Shown: one piece after another, positions 25,722 to 35,362 of the stretch | How positions within the stretch are numbered: position 1 is the first letter of the stretch | How the letters are laid out: each line of letters starts with the position of its first letter | Source: Arthrobacter oryzae | GTDB taxonomy: Bacteria; Actinomycetota; Actinomycetes; Actinomycetales; Micrococcaceae | Length of the DNA stretch: 64,000 bases | Assembly (NCBI RefSeq): GCF_030718995.1 | Contig: NZ_CP132204.1 | Span: 2,232,001-2,296,000, forward strand | Direction: 5' to 3' | Translations under genes and position numbers: made by a program | The notes under the pieces: model-generated | Seen by the model: the letters and a program-made list of their open reading frames with translations, nothing else | Databases searched by the model: none | What the model was told of the DNA's origin: nothing

Positions 25722-25760
25722 TGGCAACCGGTTGTCATCAGCCGCCGCGCTGGCTAAACT
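25722..25760 (+). promoter_or_regulatory. Promoter with LacI-type operator over the -35 (site 1)
   Basis: Operator TGGCAACCGGTTGTCA (25722-25737), a 16-bp near-palindrome. Its right half TTGTCA (25732-25737) doubles as a -35 element, with TAAACT as -10 at 25755-25760 after a 17-bp spacer. A bound repressor would block polymerase directly. It drives the isomerase/Gfo-Idh pair and may also act on the divergent lacI gene. Confidence 0.75.
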
Positions 25761-25848
25761 AGGCGGGACACCGTTTGTGAACTGCGTCACCGCGCTGGAG
25801 CCGAATGAGGGCTGCCCGCGCGGCGGCCGCGAAACCCAGGAGATCCGC

Positions 25849-26697
25849 GTGAGCGAAACAACAACCGCAGTCTGGCCGCTCTCAGGCTTCGGCGATGAAA
25901 TTGATCCGGACCCGGTAGTGCAGGCCGCCGTGCTGCTGGCCCTGGGCGCCAGCCACATCGAAGTGCGAAGCGCCTGGGGCACCAATGTTTCCGAGCTGGA
26001 ACCGCAGCAGGTTGCCACGCTCAAGGACATCCTCGACGAAAAGGGCCTCAAGGTGTCCGCAGTGGCCAGCCCCATCGGCAAGGTGGACGTGAGCCTGCCG
26101 GTGGAACACGAGCTGGAGCGCCTCCGCCAGATCATCTCCGTGGCCAAGGGCCTCGACACCAAGTACATCCGGATCTTCTCCTTCTACCGCGCGGACGGCC
26201 AGAGCGCTGAAGGCATCCGTGACGAGGTCATGGCCCGCATGGGTGCGCTGGCAGCGCTGGCTGACGAGTCCGGCGTCGTACTTCTGCATGAAAACGAAAA
26301 GGGCATCTACGGTGACACCCCCGAGCGCGTCCTGGACATCATGACGACGGTGGACTCCCCGGCGCTGCGCATAGCCTGGGACAACGCCAACTTTGTGCAG
26401 GTGGGCGTCAAGCCCTACACCGACGGCTACGCGATGCTGCGGCCGTACCTCGAGTACTTCCAGGTCAAGGATGCGCTGTCCACCACCGGCGAAGTGGTGC
26501 CCTCCGGCGAAGGCGACGGCGAACTGGACGCCACCATCGCCGCCCTGAAGGCGGACGGCTTCACCGGCTTCGCCTCCCTGGAACCGCACCTGGCCAGCGC
26601 CCATGAGCTGGGCGGCTTCTCGGGGCCGGTGGCCTTCGGCATCGCGGCCCGGGCCTTTGCCGCGCTGGCCGCGAAGAACGGCGTTGAACTCTCTTGA
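25849..26697 (+). CDS. Sugar phosphate isomerase/epimerase-like TIM-barrel protein (first)
   Basis: 282 residues from GTG 25849, chosen for the CAGGAGA site just upstream. AP-endonuclease-2/IolE-like TIM barrel: opening LSGFGDEIDPD, then KGLKVSAVASPIGKVDV, YIRIFSFYR, and metal-ligand-type strands LLHENEKGIYG (Glu) and RIAWDNANF (Asp). The strand QVKDAL and a late FASLEPHL (Glu) complete the site. The usual His of the third ligand position is not obvious. Its stop overlaps the oxidoreductase start, so the two act together. Possible roles are keto-sugar isomerisation or elimination on a 3-keto-glycoside. The substrate is unknown. Confidence 0.8.
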   Translation: MSETTTAVWPLSGFGDEIDPDPVVQAAVLLALGASHIEVRSAWGTNVSELEPQQVATLKDILDEKGLKVSAVASPIGKVDVSLPVEHELERLRQIISVAKGLDTKYIRIFSFYRADGQSAEGIRDEVMARMGALAALADESGVVLLHENEKGIYGDTPERVLDIMTTVDSPALRIAWDNANFVQVGVKPYTDGYAMLRPYLEYFQVKDALSTTGEVVPSGEGDGELDATIAALKADGFTGFASLEPHLASAHELGGFSGPVAFGIAARAFAALAAKNGVELS

Positions 26698-27704
26698 GTA
26701 CGACGGCGGCGGTCATCGGCTGCGGCGACGTTTCCGCCGTGCACTTCGAGGCGGTGGCAAAGCTCGACGGCGCCACGCTGGTTGCGGTCTGTGATGCGGA
26801 CCCGGGGCGGCTGGCGGCCGCGGTGGCCGCCTACGGCGTCCCCGGCTTCGCCGATCACTTGAGCCTGATCGACGCCGTGCGGCCGGACGTGGTGCATATC
26901 TGTACCCCGCATGACCAGCACGCCTCGCTGGCTGCGGACTGCCTGGAACGCGGCGTCAACGTCATTGTGGAGAAGCCCCTGGCGCACACCCTGGCCGAAG
27001 GTGCGCGGCTGGTTGAAGCCGCCTCGGCCGGCAGCGCGAAAATCGCCGTGTGCTTCCAGAACCGGTACAACGCAACGTCGCAGGCCATGCATGCCCTGCT
27101 GCAATCCGGCGAGCTGGGGTCCGTGGTGGGTGCGTCCGCAACCGTGCTGTGGCAGCGCTCGGCCGAGTACTACCAAAGCCGGCCGTGGCGCGGCACCTGG
27201 GCCGCTGGCGGCGGCGGGCTGATGATGAACCAGGCCATCCACACCGTGGACCTGCTCCAATGGCTGGTGGGGGACGTGGTGGCGGTCAGCGGCAACGCTT
27301 CCACGCGGTTCCTGGGCGAAACGATCGAGGTGGAGGACACCGCGGAATTCGTGGCGGAGCACGCCAATGGTGCCCGGAGCGCGTTCTATGCCACCCTGGC
27401 CAACGCGTTCAACGCACCAGTGACACTCGACGTCGTCACGGAGAAGGCGGTGCTGAGCCTGCGGGGAGACTTGACGGTGACCCATGAGGACGGGCGGGTC
27501 GACGTCGTTCCGGAGCGCAGGAGCGACTCCGGCGGCAGGTCCTACTGGGGTGTCTCGCACGAGCTGCTGATCAAGGACTTCTACGCCCGGCTGGACGACG
27601 CGGAACCGTTCTGGATCAGCCCTGCGGAGGCGGAAAAGTCGCTGCGCATCATCAAGGACGTCTACCGGCAGAGCTACCCCGAGGCTGCCGACCACGTGTC
27701 CTGA
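26694..27704 (+). CDS. Gfo/Idh/MocA-family NAD(P)-dependent oxidoreductase (first)
   Basis: 336 residues from TTG 26694, overlapping the previous stop (TTGA). The Rossmann fold opens AAVIGCGDVSAVHF. The catalytic Lys is in VEKP (about 94), and the active-site His lies in GGGLMMNQAIHTVDLLQW, with Asn in place of the more common Asp. The family oxidises or reduces a sugar carbon, often C1, C2 or C3. Coupling to the TIM-barrel gene suggests dehydrogenation followed by isomerisation or elimination. The exact sugar is not predictable. Confidence 0.85.
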   Translation: MSTTAAVIGCGDVSAVHFEAVAKLDGATLVAVCDADPGRLAAAVAAYGVPGFADHLSLIDAVRPDVVHICTPHDQHASLAADCLERGVNVIVEKPLAHTLAEGARLVEAASAGSAKIAVCFQNRYNATSQAMHALLQSGELGSVVGASATVLWQRSAEYYQSRPWRGTWAAGGGGLMMNQAIHTVDLLQWLVGDVVAVSGNASTRFLGETIEVEDTAEFVAEHANGARSAFYATLANAFNAPVTLDVVTEKAVLSLRGDLTVTHEDGRVDVVPERRSDSGGRSYWGVSHELLIKDFYARLDDAEPFWISPAEAEKSLRIIKDVYRQSYPEAADHVS

Positions 27705-27736
27705 GGCCCGCCGCAACCGTTGGTAAGGGCCTGCGA

Positions 27737-27777
27737 TCGCAACCGGTTGTATGCCGAAAAACGTTTTAGAACGTTTC
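27737..27777 (+). promoter_or_regulatory. Upstream operator (site 2) and paired AACGTT sites
   Basis: TCGCAACCGGTTGTAT (27737-27752) keeps the CAACCGGTTG core of the regulon operator and lies 77 bp upstream of site 3. AAAACGTTTT (27758-27767) and GAACGTTTC (27769-27777) follow, with their AACGTT cores 10 bp apart, one helical turn. That is a typical layout for a second dimeric regulator. Functions are inferred from symmetry. Confidence 0.5.
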
Positions 27778-27813
27778 ATTTCTGAACACCACGCGGCAAC
27801 ATTGCAACATCTT

Positions 27814-27852
27814 TGACAATCGGTTGCCAAATAAAGCAACAATGCGTACTCT
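27814..27852 (+). promoter_or_regulatory. ABC-operon promoter with operator over the -35 (site 3)
   Basis: TGACAATCGGTTGCCA (27814-27829). The half-site TTGCCA (27824-27829) forms the -35, with TACTCT as a weak -10 at 27847-27852 after 17 bp. The spacing is the same as at sites 1 and 5. It precedes the ABC importer operon. Confidence 0.65.
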
Positions 27853-27934
27853 GAATCTCACACGGCCGGTGTGGTCCACGCCACACCGGCTTCATTCTGC
27901 AAGTCCCACGTTCCACAGATCCAAGGAGCCAACA

Positions 27935-29458
27935 ATGAAGTTAGGTCCCAAGGCGGCAGCAACCGCCCTCACAGTCAGCGCCGCGCTCGCACTGACCGCT
28001 TGCGGCGGCACCGCAAACTCCGGCCCGGCCGCAGCTGCTGCCACTGCTCTGACCATCGGAACCATCCAGGACGTACGGTCCTGGGATCCTGCCCAGGCAC
28101 ATGTTGGCCACGTTTTGCAGCCCTACCAGGCCGTCTACGACACGCTGATCCTGCGCGAACCGGACGGAAAGCTCAGCCCTATGCTGGCGACCGAATGGAA
28201 GTACAACGAGGCCAACACCAAGCTCACGGTTGACCTGCGCACCGACGTCACTTTCAGCGACGGCGCCAAGTTCGACGCCGAGGCTGCCAAGGCCAACATG
28301 GACCACTTCAAGAAGGCCAACGGCCCGCAGATGGCCCAGCTCGCGTCGGTCTCCGATGTTGCCGTTGTGGATGCGGACACCATCGACATCAACCTCTCCA
28401 CGCCGGACCCGGCACTGGAGTACTTCCTCAGCCAGGCCGCCGGCCTGATGGGCAGCCCCAAAGCCCTCGGCTCCGAAGGCATCAAGACCGAGCCGGCAGG
28501 CTCGGGCCCGTATGTCATGGACAAGGCCGCGTCGGTCAAGGACTCCCAGACCGTGTTCAATGCGCGCAAGGACTACTGGAACAAGGACCTGCAGAAATAC
28601 CAGAAGCTCACGTTCAAGATCCTGGCGGATATCACGGCGCGCACCAACGCCCTGGTCTCCGGCCAGGTCGACGCCACCATCCTGGATCCCAAGACGGGCA
28701 AGCAGGCCGAGGGCGCCAAGATGAAGCTCGCCGCGAACGAGGTGGACTGGCAGGGGCTGCTGCTGCTGGACCGCGACGGCGCCAAGAACCCGGCACTGAA
28801 GGACGTCAAGGTCCGCCAGGCCATCAACTACGCCTTCGACCGCAAGACCATCCTGGACCAGGTCATGCTCGGCCAGGGCACTCCCACGTCACAGCCGTTC
28901 GGCAAGGCCAGCGGAGCCTGGACCGAAGAGCTGGAAAACCACTACAGCTACGATCCGGCGAAGGCCAAGCAGCTCCTCAAGGAAGCCGGCTACGAAAACG
29001 GCCTCACGCTGGAAATTCCGGCCGTCCCTAACTTCGAAACCCAGATCTCCGTGGTGAAGCAGCAGCTGGCTGACGTCGGCATCACACTCAACGTCGGTGC
29101 TGCGCTGACCAACACGTTCACCTCCGATGTGGCCGCGCAGAAGTACACCACCATGTACTTCTCCCTCTTCCAGGGCGAGCCCACGGTTGCCATCAACCAG
29201 ATCATCTCCACCAAGGCGCTTTACAACCCGTTCAAGAACGCCAACCCGGAGCTGGACGCCAAGATCGAGGCCGTGCGCGCCGGTGGAGCCGACGCCGGAA
29301 AGCTGGCCCAGGACGTCAACAAGTACGTGGTGGAGCAGGCCTGGTTCGCACCGCTGTTCCGCGTCAACCAGATGTACTACCACAACTCCAAGGTTGACGT
29401 GACGCCGCAGATCCAGCAGGCCGTCCCGTCCATCTACAACTACTCACCCGCCAAGTAG
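27935..29458 (+). CDS. ABC transporter substrate-binding lipoprotein (family 5, Dpp/Opp type)
   Basis: 507 residues from ATG 27935 behind AAGGAGCC. Signal peptide with lipobox ALTAC, so it is membrane-tethered outside. SBP_bac_5 fold: IGTIQDVRSWDPA, PYQAVYDTLILREPDGKLSP, FSDGAKFDAEAAKANMDHF, GSGPYVMDKA and a late DVKVRQAINYAFDRKTIL. This fold binds peptides but also many oligosaccharides and glycosides. The surrounding genes argue for a glycoside or glucuronide. First gene of a four-gene importer operon, under operators 2 and 3. Confidence 0.9.
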   Translation: MKLGPKAAATALTVSAALALTACGGTANSGPAAAAATALTIGTIQDVRSWDPAQAHVGHVLQPYQAVYDTLILREPDGKLSPMLATEWKYNEANTKLTVDLRTDVTFSDGAKFDAEAAKANMDHFKKANGPQMAQLASVSDVAVVDADTIDINLSTPDPALEYFLSQAAGLMGSPKALGSEGIKTEPAGSGPYVMDKAASVKDSQTVFNARKDYWNKDLQKYQKLTFKILADITARTNALVSGQVDATILDPKTGKQAEGAKMKLAANEVDWQGLLLLDRDGAKNPALKDVKVRQAINYAFDRKTILDQVMLGQGTPTSQPFGKASGAWTEELENHYSYDPAKAKQLLKEAGYENGLTLEIPAVPNFETQISVVKQQLADVGITLNVGAALTNTFTSDVAAQKYTTMYFSLFQGEPTVAINQIISTKALYNPFKNANPELDAKIEAVRAGGADAGKLAQDVNKYVVEQAWFAPLFRVNQMYYHNSKVDVTPQIQQAVPSIYNYSPAK

Positions 29459-29464
29459 GACACC

Positions 29465-30406
29465 ATGATCAGGTTCATTGCGAAAAGGCTGGGCAGCGGG
29501 GTGGTGGTGCTGTTTGTTGTCTCGGCACTCACTTTCTTCCTGCTGTACATGTCCAGCGGCAGCATCGCCCGGAACATCCTGGGCGATCAGGCCACCGCTG
29601 AACAGGTGGCCTTGAAGGAACAGGAACTGGGGCTGGACCAGCCCCTCGTTGTCCGCTACTTCGCGTGGGTGGGTGATGCGCTGACGGGGAACCTTGGTGC
29701 CTCATGGTTCACCTCCGAACCGGTGGCCAACTCCCTCGCCAGCCGGATTCCGGTCACCATGACCATGGTCTTCACCGCAATGATCCTGATCGCCATCTGT
29801 GCCGCACTCATCGGTGTGGCCGCCGCAGTCAAGCGCGGCTGGGTGGACAGGGCGGTCCAGGTTGGCGCCATCATCGGCGACTCCGTCCCGGGGTTCGTCA
29901 TCGGCGTCATCCTGGTCACCGTCCTGGCCATCCAGCTGGGCCTCTTCCCCGCCACGAGCACCATTTCACCGGACTCCGGCGCGGACGCCTGGGTCTATTC
30001 GATGTCCCTGCCGGTGATCGCCCTGCTGATCAACGGCGTCACCGGCGGCGCGCAGCAAATCCGTAGCGCCGTCATCAAACAGCTTGAGCGGGACTACGTC
30101 CGCACCCTGCGCAGCCGGGGCATCGGAGAGCGCGAGATCCTGTTCAAGCACGTGCTGCGCAGCTCCGCCCCGGCTGGCCTGACAGTGCTGAGCCTGCAGC
30201 TGATCGGCATGCTGGGCGGCGTGGTGATCATCGAGCAGATCTTTGCCCTCCCGGGCATGGGACCGCTGGCGGTCACGGCAACCACCCAGACGGATCTTCC
30301 GGTGGTGATGGGCGTCGTGATGTACACGGTGGTCGTCGTCATCGTGGTGAACCTGCTGGTGGACATCCTTAATGGCTGGCTCAATCCGAAAGTGCGTGTG
30401 TCATGA
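29465..30406 (+). CDS. ABC importer permease, DppB type
   Basis: 313 residues with six membrane helices. The DppB-type N-terminal element is MIRFIAKRLGSGVVVLFVVS. The EAA-like cytoplasmic loop (QLERDYVRTLRSRGIGEREILFKHVLR) docks on the ATPase. It starts 7 bp after the binding protein gene and ends in a 4-bp overlap with the fused permease-ATPase gene, so stoichiometric expression is expected. Confidence 0.9.
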   Translation: MIRFIAKRLGSGVVVLFVVSALTFFLLYMSSGSIARNILGDQATAEQVALKEQELGLDQPLVVRYFAWVGDALTGNLGASWFTSEPVANSLASRIPVTMTMVFTAMILIAICAALIGVAAAVKRGWVDRAVQVGAIIGDSVPGFVIGVILVTVLAIQLGLFPATSTISPDSGADAWVYSMSLPVIALLINGVTGGAQQIRSAVIKQLERDYVRTLRSRGIGEREILFKHVLRSSAPAGLTVLSLQLIGMLGGVVIIEQIFALPGMGPLAVTATTQTDLPVVMGVVMYTVVVVIVVNLLVDILNGWLNPKVRVS

Positions 30407-32268
30407 GCGATTCTGTAGAAACGGCCGCGGTCACCGCAGCTGCCTCCCCGATGCAGGCCGGCCAATCCGGCACGGTGGTCCGCTCCAACGTCTTCAAGCG
30501 CCTGGTCAGGAACCCTCTCGGCATCGCTGCGCTGCTGATCCTGCTGACCATCTCCCTGCTCGCACTCCTTGCCCCCGTCCTGGCGCCGTTCGACGAGAAC
30601 TACGCGAACATTGCCAAGACCCTGGCCGCGCCCGACTCGGTGAACATCCTCGGCACGGACAGTGCAGGCCGCGATGTCTGGAGCCGCCTGCTCTTCGGTG
30701 CACAGCTGACGCTGCTGTCGGCTTTGCTCTGCGCCGGCGTCGCCATCGCCATCGGCCTGCCGTCCGGGCTGATCGCCGGCTACTACTCCGGCACGTTCGA
30801 GGCCGTCTCCAACTGGGTTGTCAGCATCACCATGAGCCTTCCCGGCCTCATCGTGCTGCTCACCATCCGGGCCGCCTTCGGCCCCTCGGTCTGGATCTCG
30901 ATGATTGCCTTCGGCATCCTCATCAGCCCGGCGTATTTCCGGCTGACGCGCACCGCCGTCCAGTCCGTCCGTAACGAGCTCTACGTTGACGCCGCCCGGG
31001 TGTCCGGGCTTTCGGACTGGAGCATCATCGCCCGCCACATCTTCTCCGTGGTCCGCGCCCCGATCATCATCCAGACCGCGGCCATTGCCGGGGTGGCCAT
31101 CGCTATCCAGTCCGGGCTCGAGTTCCTGGGCCTGGGCGATCCTTCCAAAGCGACCTGGGGCGTGATGCTCTCCGAGGGCTTCAAGAACGTCTACCTGACT
31201 CCCACCCTGCTCTTCTGGCCCGCCCTCGCCATGGCACTCACCATCGGCGGCCTGGTTTTGCTGGGCAACGCCATCCGCGATGCCCTGGAGGACGGGGAAA
31301 AGATCAAGCACCGCAAGAAACAGGCAGCGCCCGGCACGGGAGCGAGCACGACGGCGGCATCCGCCACGGTGCGCCCGTCACGCAAGGCGGCGGTTGCCGC
31401 CGTGGACGCCGGCACCGAGCACCACCTGGTGAAGGTGACCAATCTCGGCGTCGGCTATCCGCAGGCTGACGGTTCCATCAAAAAGGTGGTGGACGACGTC
31501 TCCTTCCACGTGGACCGCGGCGAGATCCTTGGCATCGTGGGGGAGTCCGGCTCCGGCAAGTCCCAGACAGCCTTCTCCATCCTGGGCCTGCTTCCGGACA
31601 ACGCCCGCATCGTGGCCGGCTCCATCCAGTTCGACGGCAACTACACCGTGGCCCCGGGCGACGAACGCGTCAACCAGGCGCGGCTGTCCACGCTGCGCGG
31701 CAAGCGGATTTCCTATATTCCGCAGGAACCCATGAGCAACCTGGACCCCGCCTTCACCATCGGCTACCAGCTGGTCACGCCCATGGTGCGGGTGCTCGGC
31801 ATCAGCAAGGACGAAGCCCGCAAGCGGGCGCTGAAGCTCCTGGCCGACGTCGGCATCGCCAATCCGGAACGGACCTTCAATGCCTACCCGCATGAAGTCT
31901 CCGGCGGGATGGCCCAGCGCGTGCTGATCGCCGGTGCCATCAGCTGCGAACCGGACCTGGTCATCGCCGACGAGCCCACCACGGCCCTGGACGTCACGGT
32001 GCAGGCGGACGTGCTGGACCTCCTGCGCGAACTCCAGCAGCGCCTGAACATCGGCGTGATCCTGGTGACCCACAACTTCGGGGTGGTGGCGGACCTCTGC
32101 GACAGGGTGGCCGTCATGCAGAACGGCCGGCTCGTGGAGGAAGGCTCCGTCCGCGACATCCTCCGCAACCCGAAAGAGCGGTACACGCAGACCCTCCTGG
32201 CCTCCATGCTTGAAGGCAAAACCCCCATGTCCATGCTTGTATCCAGCCAGAAGGAGCCGGTCGCGTGA
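30403..32268 (+). CDS. Fused DppC-type permease and DppD-type ATPase
   Basis: 621 residues. Residues 1-300 are a DppC permease: N-terminal tail, [39 protein letters not shown] loop with [18 protein letters not shown]. An Ala/Thr-rich linker (about 305-340) leads to a complete ABC ATPase: Walker [11 protein letters not shown]-loop [11 protein letters not shown], signature VSGGMAQR, Walker [13 protein letters not shown]. Separate genes are the rule in Escherichia coli. Such fusions do occur in actinobacteria, so this is a family variant rather than an assembly error. It overlaps both neighbours by 4 bp. Confidence 0.9.
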   Translation: MSDSVETAAVTAAASPMQAGQSGTVVRSNVFKRLVRNPLGIAALLILLTISLLALLAPVLAPFDENYANIAKTLAAPDSVNILGTDSAGRDVWSRLLFGAQLTLLSALLCAGVAIAIGLPSGLIAGYYSGTFEAVSNWVVSITMSLPGLIVLLTIRAAFGPSVWISMIAFGILISPAYFRLTRTAVQSVRNELYVDAARVSGLSDWSIIARHIFSVVRAPIIIQTAAIAGVAIAIQSGLEFLGLGDPSKATWGVMLSEGFKNVYLTPTLLFWPALAMALTIGGLVLLGNAIRDALEDGEKIKHRKKQAAPGTGASTTAASATVRPSRKAAVAAVDAGTEHHLVKVTNLGVGYPQADGSIKKVVDDVSFHVDRGEILGIVGESGSGKSQTAFSILGLLPDNARIVAGSIQFDGNYTVAPGDERVNQARLSTLRGKRISYIPQEPMSNLDPAFTIGYQLVTPMVRVLGISKDEARKRALKLLADVGIANPERTFNAYPHEVSGGMAQRVLIAGAISCEPDLVIADEPTTALDVTVQADVLDLLRELQQRLNIGVILVTHNFGVVADLCDRVAVMQNGRLVEEGSVRDILRNPKERYTQTLLASMLEGKTPMSMLVSSQKEPVA

Positions 32269-33149
32269 GCACTGTGGAAGTCAAGGAAACCACCCCGCTC
32301 CTGAGGGTGGACAACCTGGTGGTCGAATACCCCAGCAAGAAGTTCCGGGCCAAGCCGTTCCGGGCCCTGACGGACATCAACATCACCATCGGCCGGGGCG
32401 AGACCCTGGGCCTGGTGGGGGAGTCGGGTTCCGGCAAGACCACCCTTGGCCGGGCCGTCCTGGGCCTTGCCCCCGTGACGGGCGGCAAGATCATGTTTGA
32501 AGGCAAGGACATCAGCCACGCCACGCGGAGGCAGCGGCGCGTCCTGAGCCGGGACCTCCAGGTGGTCTTCCAGGACCCCTACACCTCGCTGAACCCGGCG
32601 CTGGAAATCGGCGACATCCTGGCCGAACCGCTCGGCGTGCAGGGCATGGAACCGTCGGCGGCGAAGAAACGGGTCCGTGAACTGCTGGACCAGGTGGGAC
32701 TGCCCTCGGACGCCATCCATCGCCTGCCCCGGGAATTCAGCGGCGGCCAGCGGCAGCGCGTCGCGATCGCCCGGGCCCTGGCCCTCTCGCCCAAACTGAT
32801 CGTCTGCGACGAACCCGTCAGCGCACTGGACCTGTCCACCCAGGCGCGTGTACTGGACCTGTTCCTGCAGATCCAGAAGGACACCGGCGTGTCCTACCTG
32901 TTCGTCTCCCACGACCTGGACGTCGTACGGCACATCAGCCACCGCGTTGCCGTGATGTACCACGGCGAGATCGTGGAGCAGGGTCCGGCCGACGTCGTCA
33001 CCCGGGACCCGGAACACCCCTACACCCAGCGGCTCCTGCTGGCGTCCCCGGTGCCCGACCCGGACCGCCAGGAACAGCGCCGGGCGGACCGCCACCGGCT
33101 GCTGGACATCCAGCGGCAGCAGCTGGAACAGGCCGGCGCCCCCGCCTAA
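32265..33149 (+). CDS. ABC importer ATPase, DppF type
   Basis: 294 residues from GTG 32265. Walker [11 protein letters not shown]-loop [12 protein letters not shown], signature [15 protein letters not shown], Walker [13 protein letters not shown], switch His in VSHDLDV. The oligopeptide-transporter C-terminal motif is present ([16 protein letters not shown]). It pairs with the ATPase half of the upstream fusion to power uptake. Confidence 0.92.
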   Translation: MSTVEVKETTPLLRVDNLVVEYPSKKFRAKPFRALTDINITIGRGETLGLVGESGSGKTTLGRAVLGLAPVTGGKIMFEGKDISHATRRQRRVLSRDLQVVFQDPYTSLNPALEIGDILAEPLGVQGMEPSAAKKRVRELLDQVGLPSDAIHRLPREFSGGQRQRVAIARALALSPKLIVCDEPVSALDLSTQARVLDLFLQIQKDTGVSYLFVSHDLDVVRHISHRVAVMYHGEIVEQGPADVVTRDPEHPYTQRLLLASPVPDPDRQEQRRADRHRLLDIQRQQLEQAGAPA

Positions 33150-33197
33150 GGGCGGGTGCCGGATGCAACACAACACGCATAACTACGGAGGAACACA

Positions 33198-34058
33198 GTG
33201 GCCAAAATAGGCGTACAAGCGATGATGCTGAAAGGCAGCTTCAGCGAACTCGGGGCGTTCGAAACGCTCCGCAAGGTCAGCGCGATCGGTTACAACGCCG
33301 TCGAGATTTCCCAGATCCCGATGACCCCGGAGAACGTTGCGGAGCTGGACCGTTCCCGCAGTGAACTGGGCATGGACATTGCGGCACTGTCCGTGGCGAT
33401 GGAAACCCCCAAAGGCATGCCGGCCGATTCGCTGAAGGACGATTTTGACAAGATCGTGGACGACGCCAAGCGGCTGGACAGCAGGCTCCTGCGGATCGGC
33501 ATGCTGCCGTTCCCGGCCATGAAGTCGATCCACGCCGTGGTGGACTTCGCCAAGCAGGCCAACGAGTACGCGGAGCGGCTGCAGGAGCAGGGCATCGGAC
33601 TGTATTACCACAACCACCACATCGAGTTCGCGAAGTTCGATGGCAAGTACATGCTGGACGTCATCGCCGAGAACTCCCCGGCCATGGGCATGGAAATCGA
33701 CGTGCACTGGGTGCAGCGCGGCGGCCTGGACCCGGTCCGCACGCTGGAGAAGTACGCCGGCCGCACCGCCATGGTCCACCTGAAGGACTACAGGATCGGC
33801 CAGATGCCGGAAGCCTCCTTCGGGATGCTGGAAAGCGGCGACTTCGCGGGCTTCATGGCGGAGTTCCGGAACGTGGTGCAGTTCGCCGAAGTGGGCGAAG
33901 GCAATCTGGACTTCGCATCGATCATCCCGGCCGCAGAGGCTGCCGGCGCCCAGTACATGCTGGTGGAGCAGGACGAGCTGTACGGCCGCACCGTCTGGGA
34001 CGCGCTTCAGACCTCCTACGACAACCTGACTGCCATGGGCCACTCGAACCTTTTCTAG
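33198..34058 (+). CDS. Sugar phosphate isomerase/epimerase-like TIM-barrel protein (second)
   Basis: 286 residues from GTG 33198 (GGAGG in ACGGAGGAACACA). IolE/AP-endonuclease-2 barrel with a recognisable metal site: GLYYHNHHIEF, then GMEIDVHWVQRGG (Asp and His), MVHLKDYRIG and the late Glu in YMLVEQDEL. It lies 48 bp after the importer ATPase and 32 bp before the second Gfo/Idh gene, and is probably transcribed with the importer. It is not a close copy of the first TIM-barrel gene, so the two likely do different steps. Confidence 0.82.
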   Translation: MAKIGVQAMMLKGSFSELGAFETLRKVSAIGYNAVEISQIPMTPENVAELDRSRSELGMDIAALSVAMETPKGMPADSLKDDFDKIVDDAKRLDSRLLRIGMLPFPAMKSIHAVVDFAKQANEYAERLQEQGIGLYYHNHHIEFAKFDGKYMLDVIAENSPAMGMEIDVHWVQRGGLDPVRTLEKYAGRTAMVHLKDYRIGQMPEASFGMLESGDFAGFMAEFRNVVQFAEVGEGNLDFASIIPAAEAAGAQYMLVEQDELYGRTVWDALQTSYDNLTAMGHSNLF

Positions 34059-34090
34059 ATCCGCCACCACTGACAACGGAGAATCAGCAC

Positions 34091-35257
34091 ATGAGCAAGA
34101 AAGTACGCCTCGGCATCATCGGCCTGGGCCAGCAGGGCGGCGCCTACGCCAGGTTCATTTCGGACGGACTGGTCCCGAACATGGAAATCGGCGCCATCTG
34201 CGACACCGATCCCGCGAAGAAGGAACTGGCCGCGGCCACCTACCCGGACGTCCCCTTCCATGACGACTACATCGCCATGCTGGAAAGCGGCGACGTGGAC
34301 GCCGTCGTCACCTGCGTGCCGCACTTCCTGCACCCGGAAATGGGCATCGAGACGCTCAAACGCAACATCCACGCCCTGGTGGAGAAGCCGGCAGGCGTGT
34401 ACACCAAGCAGGTCAAGGAGCTCAACGAGTTTGCCGCGGGCAAGCCCGAACTGTCCTTCGCCATCATGTTCAACCAGCGGAACAACCCGCTGTACCGGAA
34501 GCTGAAGGAAATCGTCGAGAACGGCGAGATCGGCGCCATCCGGCGCACCAACTGGATCATCACCAACTGGTGGCGTCCGCAGGGGTACTACAACTCCAGC
34601 GAATGGCGCGCCACCTGGGGCGGCGAAGGCGGCGGCGTGCTGGTCAACCAGGCTCCGCACCAGCTGGACCTGTGGCAGTGGATCTGCGGCGTGCCCAAGT
34701 CCGTCTACTCCAAGGTTGCCTACGGGTTCCGCCGCGACATCGCCGTGGAGGATGAAGTCACTGCGGTAGTGGACTACGGCAACGGTGCCACCGGCGTCTT
34801 TGTCACCGCCACGCACGACATCGTGGGAACCGACCGCTTCGAGATCCTGGGCGACCAGGGCAAGATCGTCGTCGAAAATTCCAAGACGGCCACCGTGACC
34901 CGCCTGAAGAAGCCCGAGCGCGAACTCAGCGACGCCATGGACATGGACGATGTCCGCAAGCTCTTCATGGGCGAGCTGAACCCCGAGCAGTACTACACCA
35001 CCGAGGTCATCGAGTTCGAGTCCGCGTGGGGTGCGCAGCACTCCGGCGTCCTGGAGAACTTTGCCGCCAACATCCTGGACGGCACCCCGCTGCTGGCCCC
35101 GGGATCGGACGGCATCAACGGCGTCCGCTTGGCCAACGCCATCCACCTGTCCAGCTGGACCGGCACCGAAGTGGGCCTGGACTTCGACGAGGACGTGTTC
35201 CTGGCCGAGCTGAACAAGCGCATCGCGGACGAGGGCAAGTTCGCCGAGCGCAGCTAG
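34091..35257 (+). CDS. Gfo/Idh/MocA-family oxidoreductase (second)
   Basis: 388 residues. Rossmann start RLGIIGLGQQGGAYARFI; catalytic Lys 99 in VEKP; active-site segment GGGVLVNQAPHQLDLWQW (Asn...His). A 50-residue-longer C-terminal part than the first oxidoreductase suggests a different sugar ring or oligomer interface. Last gene of the importer unit, followed by the palindrome at 35272. With the first pair, the locus carries two dehydrogenases and two TIM-barrel enzymes. Confidence 0.87.
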   Translation: MSKKVRLGIIGLGQQGGAYARFISDGLVPNMEIGAICDTDPAKKELAAATYPDVPFHDDYIAMLESGDVDAVVTCVPHFLHPEMGIETLKRNIHALVEKPAGVYTKQVKELNEFAAGKPELSFAIMFNQRNNPLYRKLKEIVENGEIGAIRRTNWIITNWWRPQGYYNSSEWRATWGGEGGGVLVNQAPHQLDLWQWICGVPKSVYSKVAYGFRRDIAVEDEVTAVVDYGNGATGVFVTATHDIVGTDRFEILGDQGKIVVENSKTATVTRLKKPERELSDAMDMDDVRKLFMGELNPEQYYTTEVIEFESAWGAQHSGVLENFAANILDGTPLLAPGSDGINGVRLANAIHLSSWTGTEVGLDFDEDVFLAELNKRIADEGKFAERS

Positions 35258-35271
35258 CCCCTTGCCACCAG

Positions 35272-35339
35272 GCCCAACTGGGTAGCAGCAGGTGTCGTTT
35301 TGGGCGCCCAAAACGACACCTGCTGCGACCTAGTTGGGC
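35272..35339. repeat. REP-like palindrome, copy 2
   Basis: 68-bp element. Its central 42 bp (35285-35326) is a perfect palindrome with no loop, GCAGCAGGTGTCGTTTTGGGC and its complement. Outer arms GCCCAACTGGGTA / GACCTAGTTGGGC pair with two mismatches. It shares the 18-bp core with copy 1. It lies between the second Gfo/Idh gene and lacI 2, just before a TAGGAT hexamer 6 bp upstream of the lacI start. Confidence 0.85.
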
Positions 35340-35362
35340 TGTTTCATCGTTAGGATGGGGCG

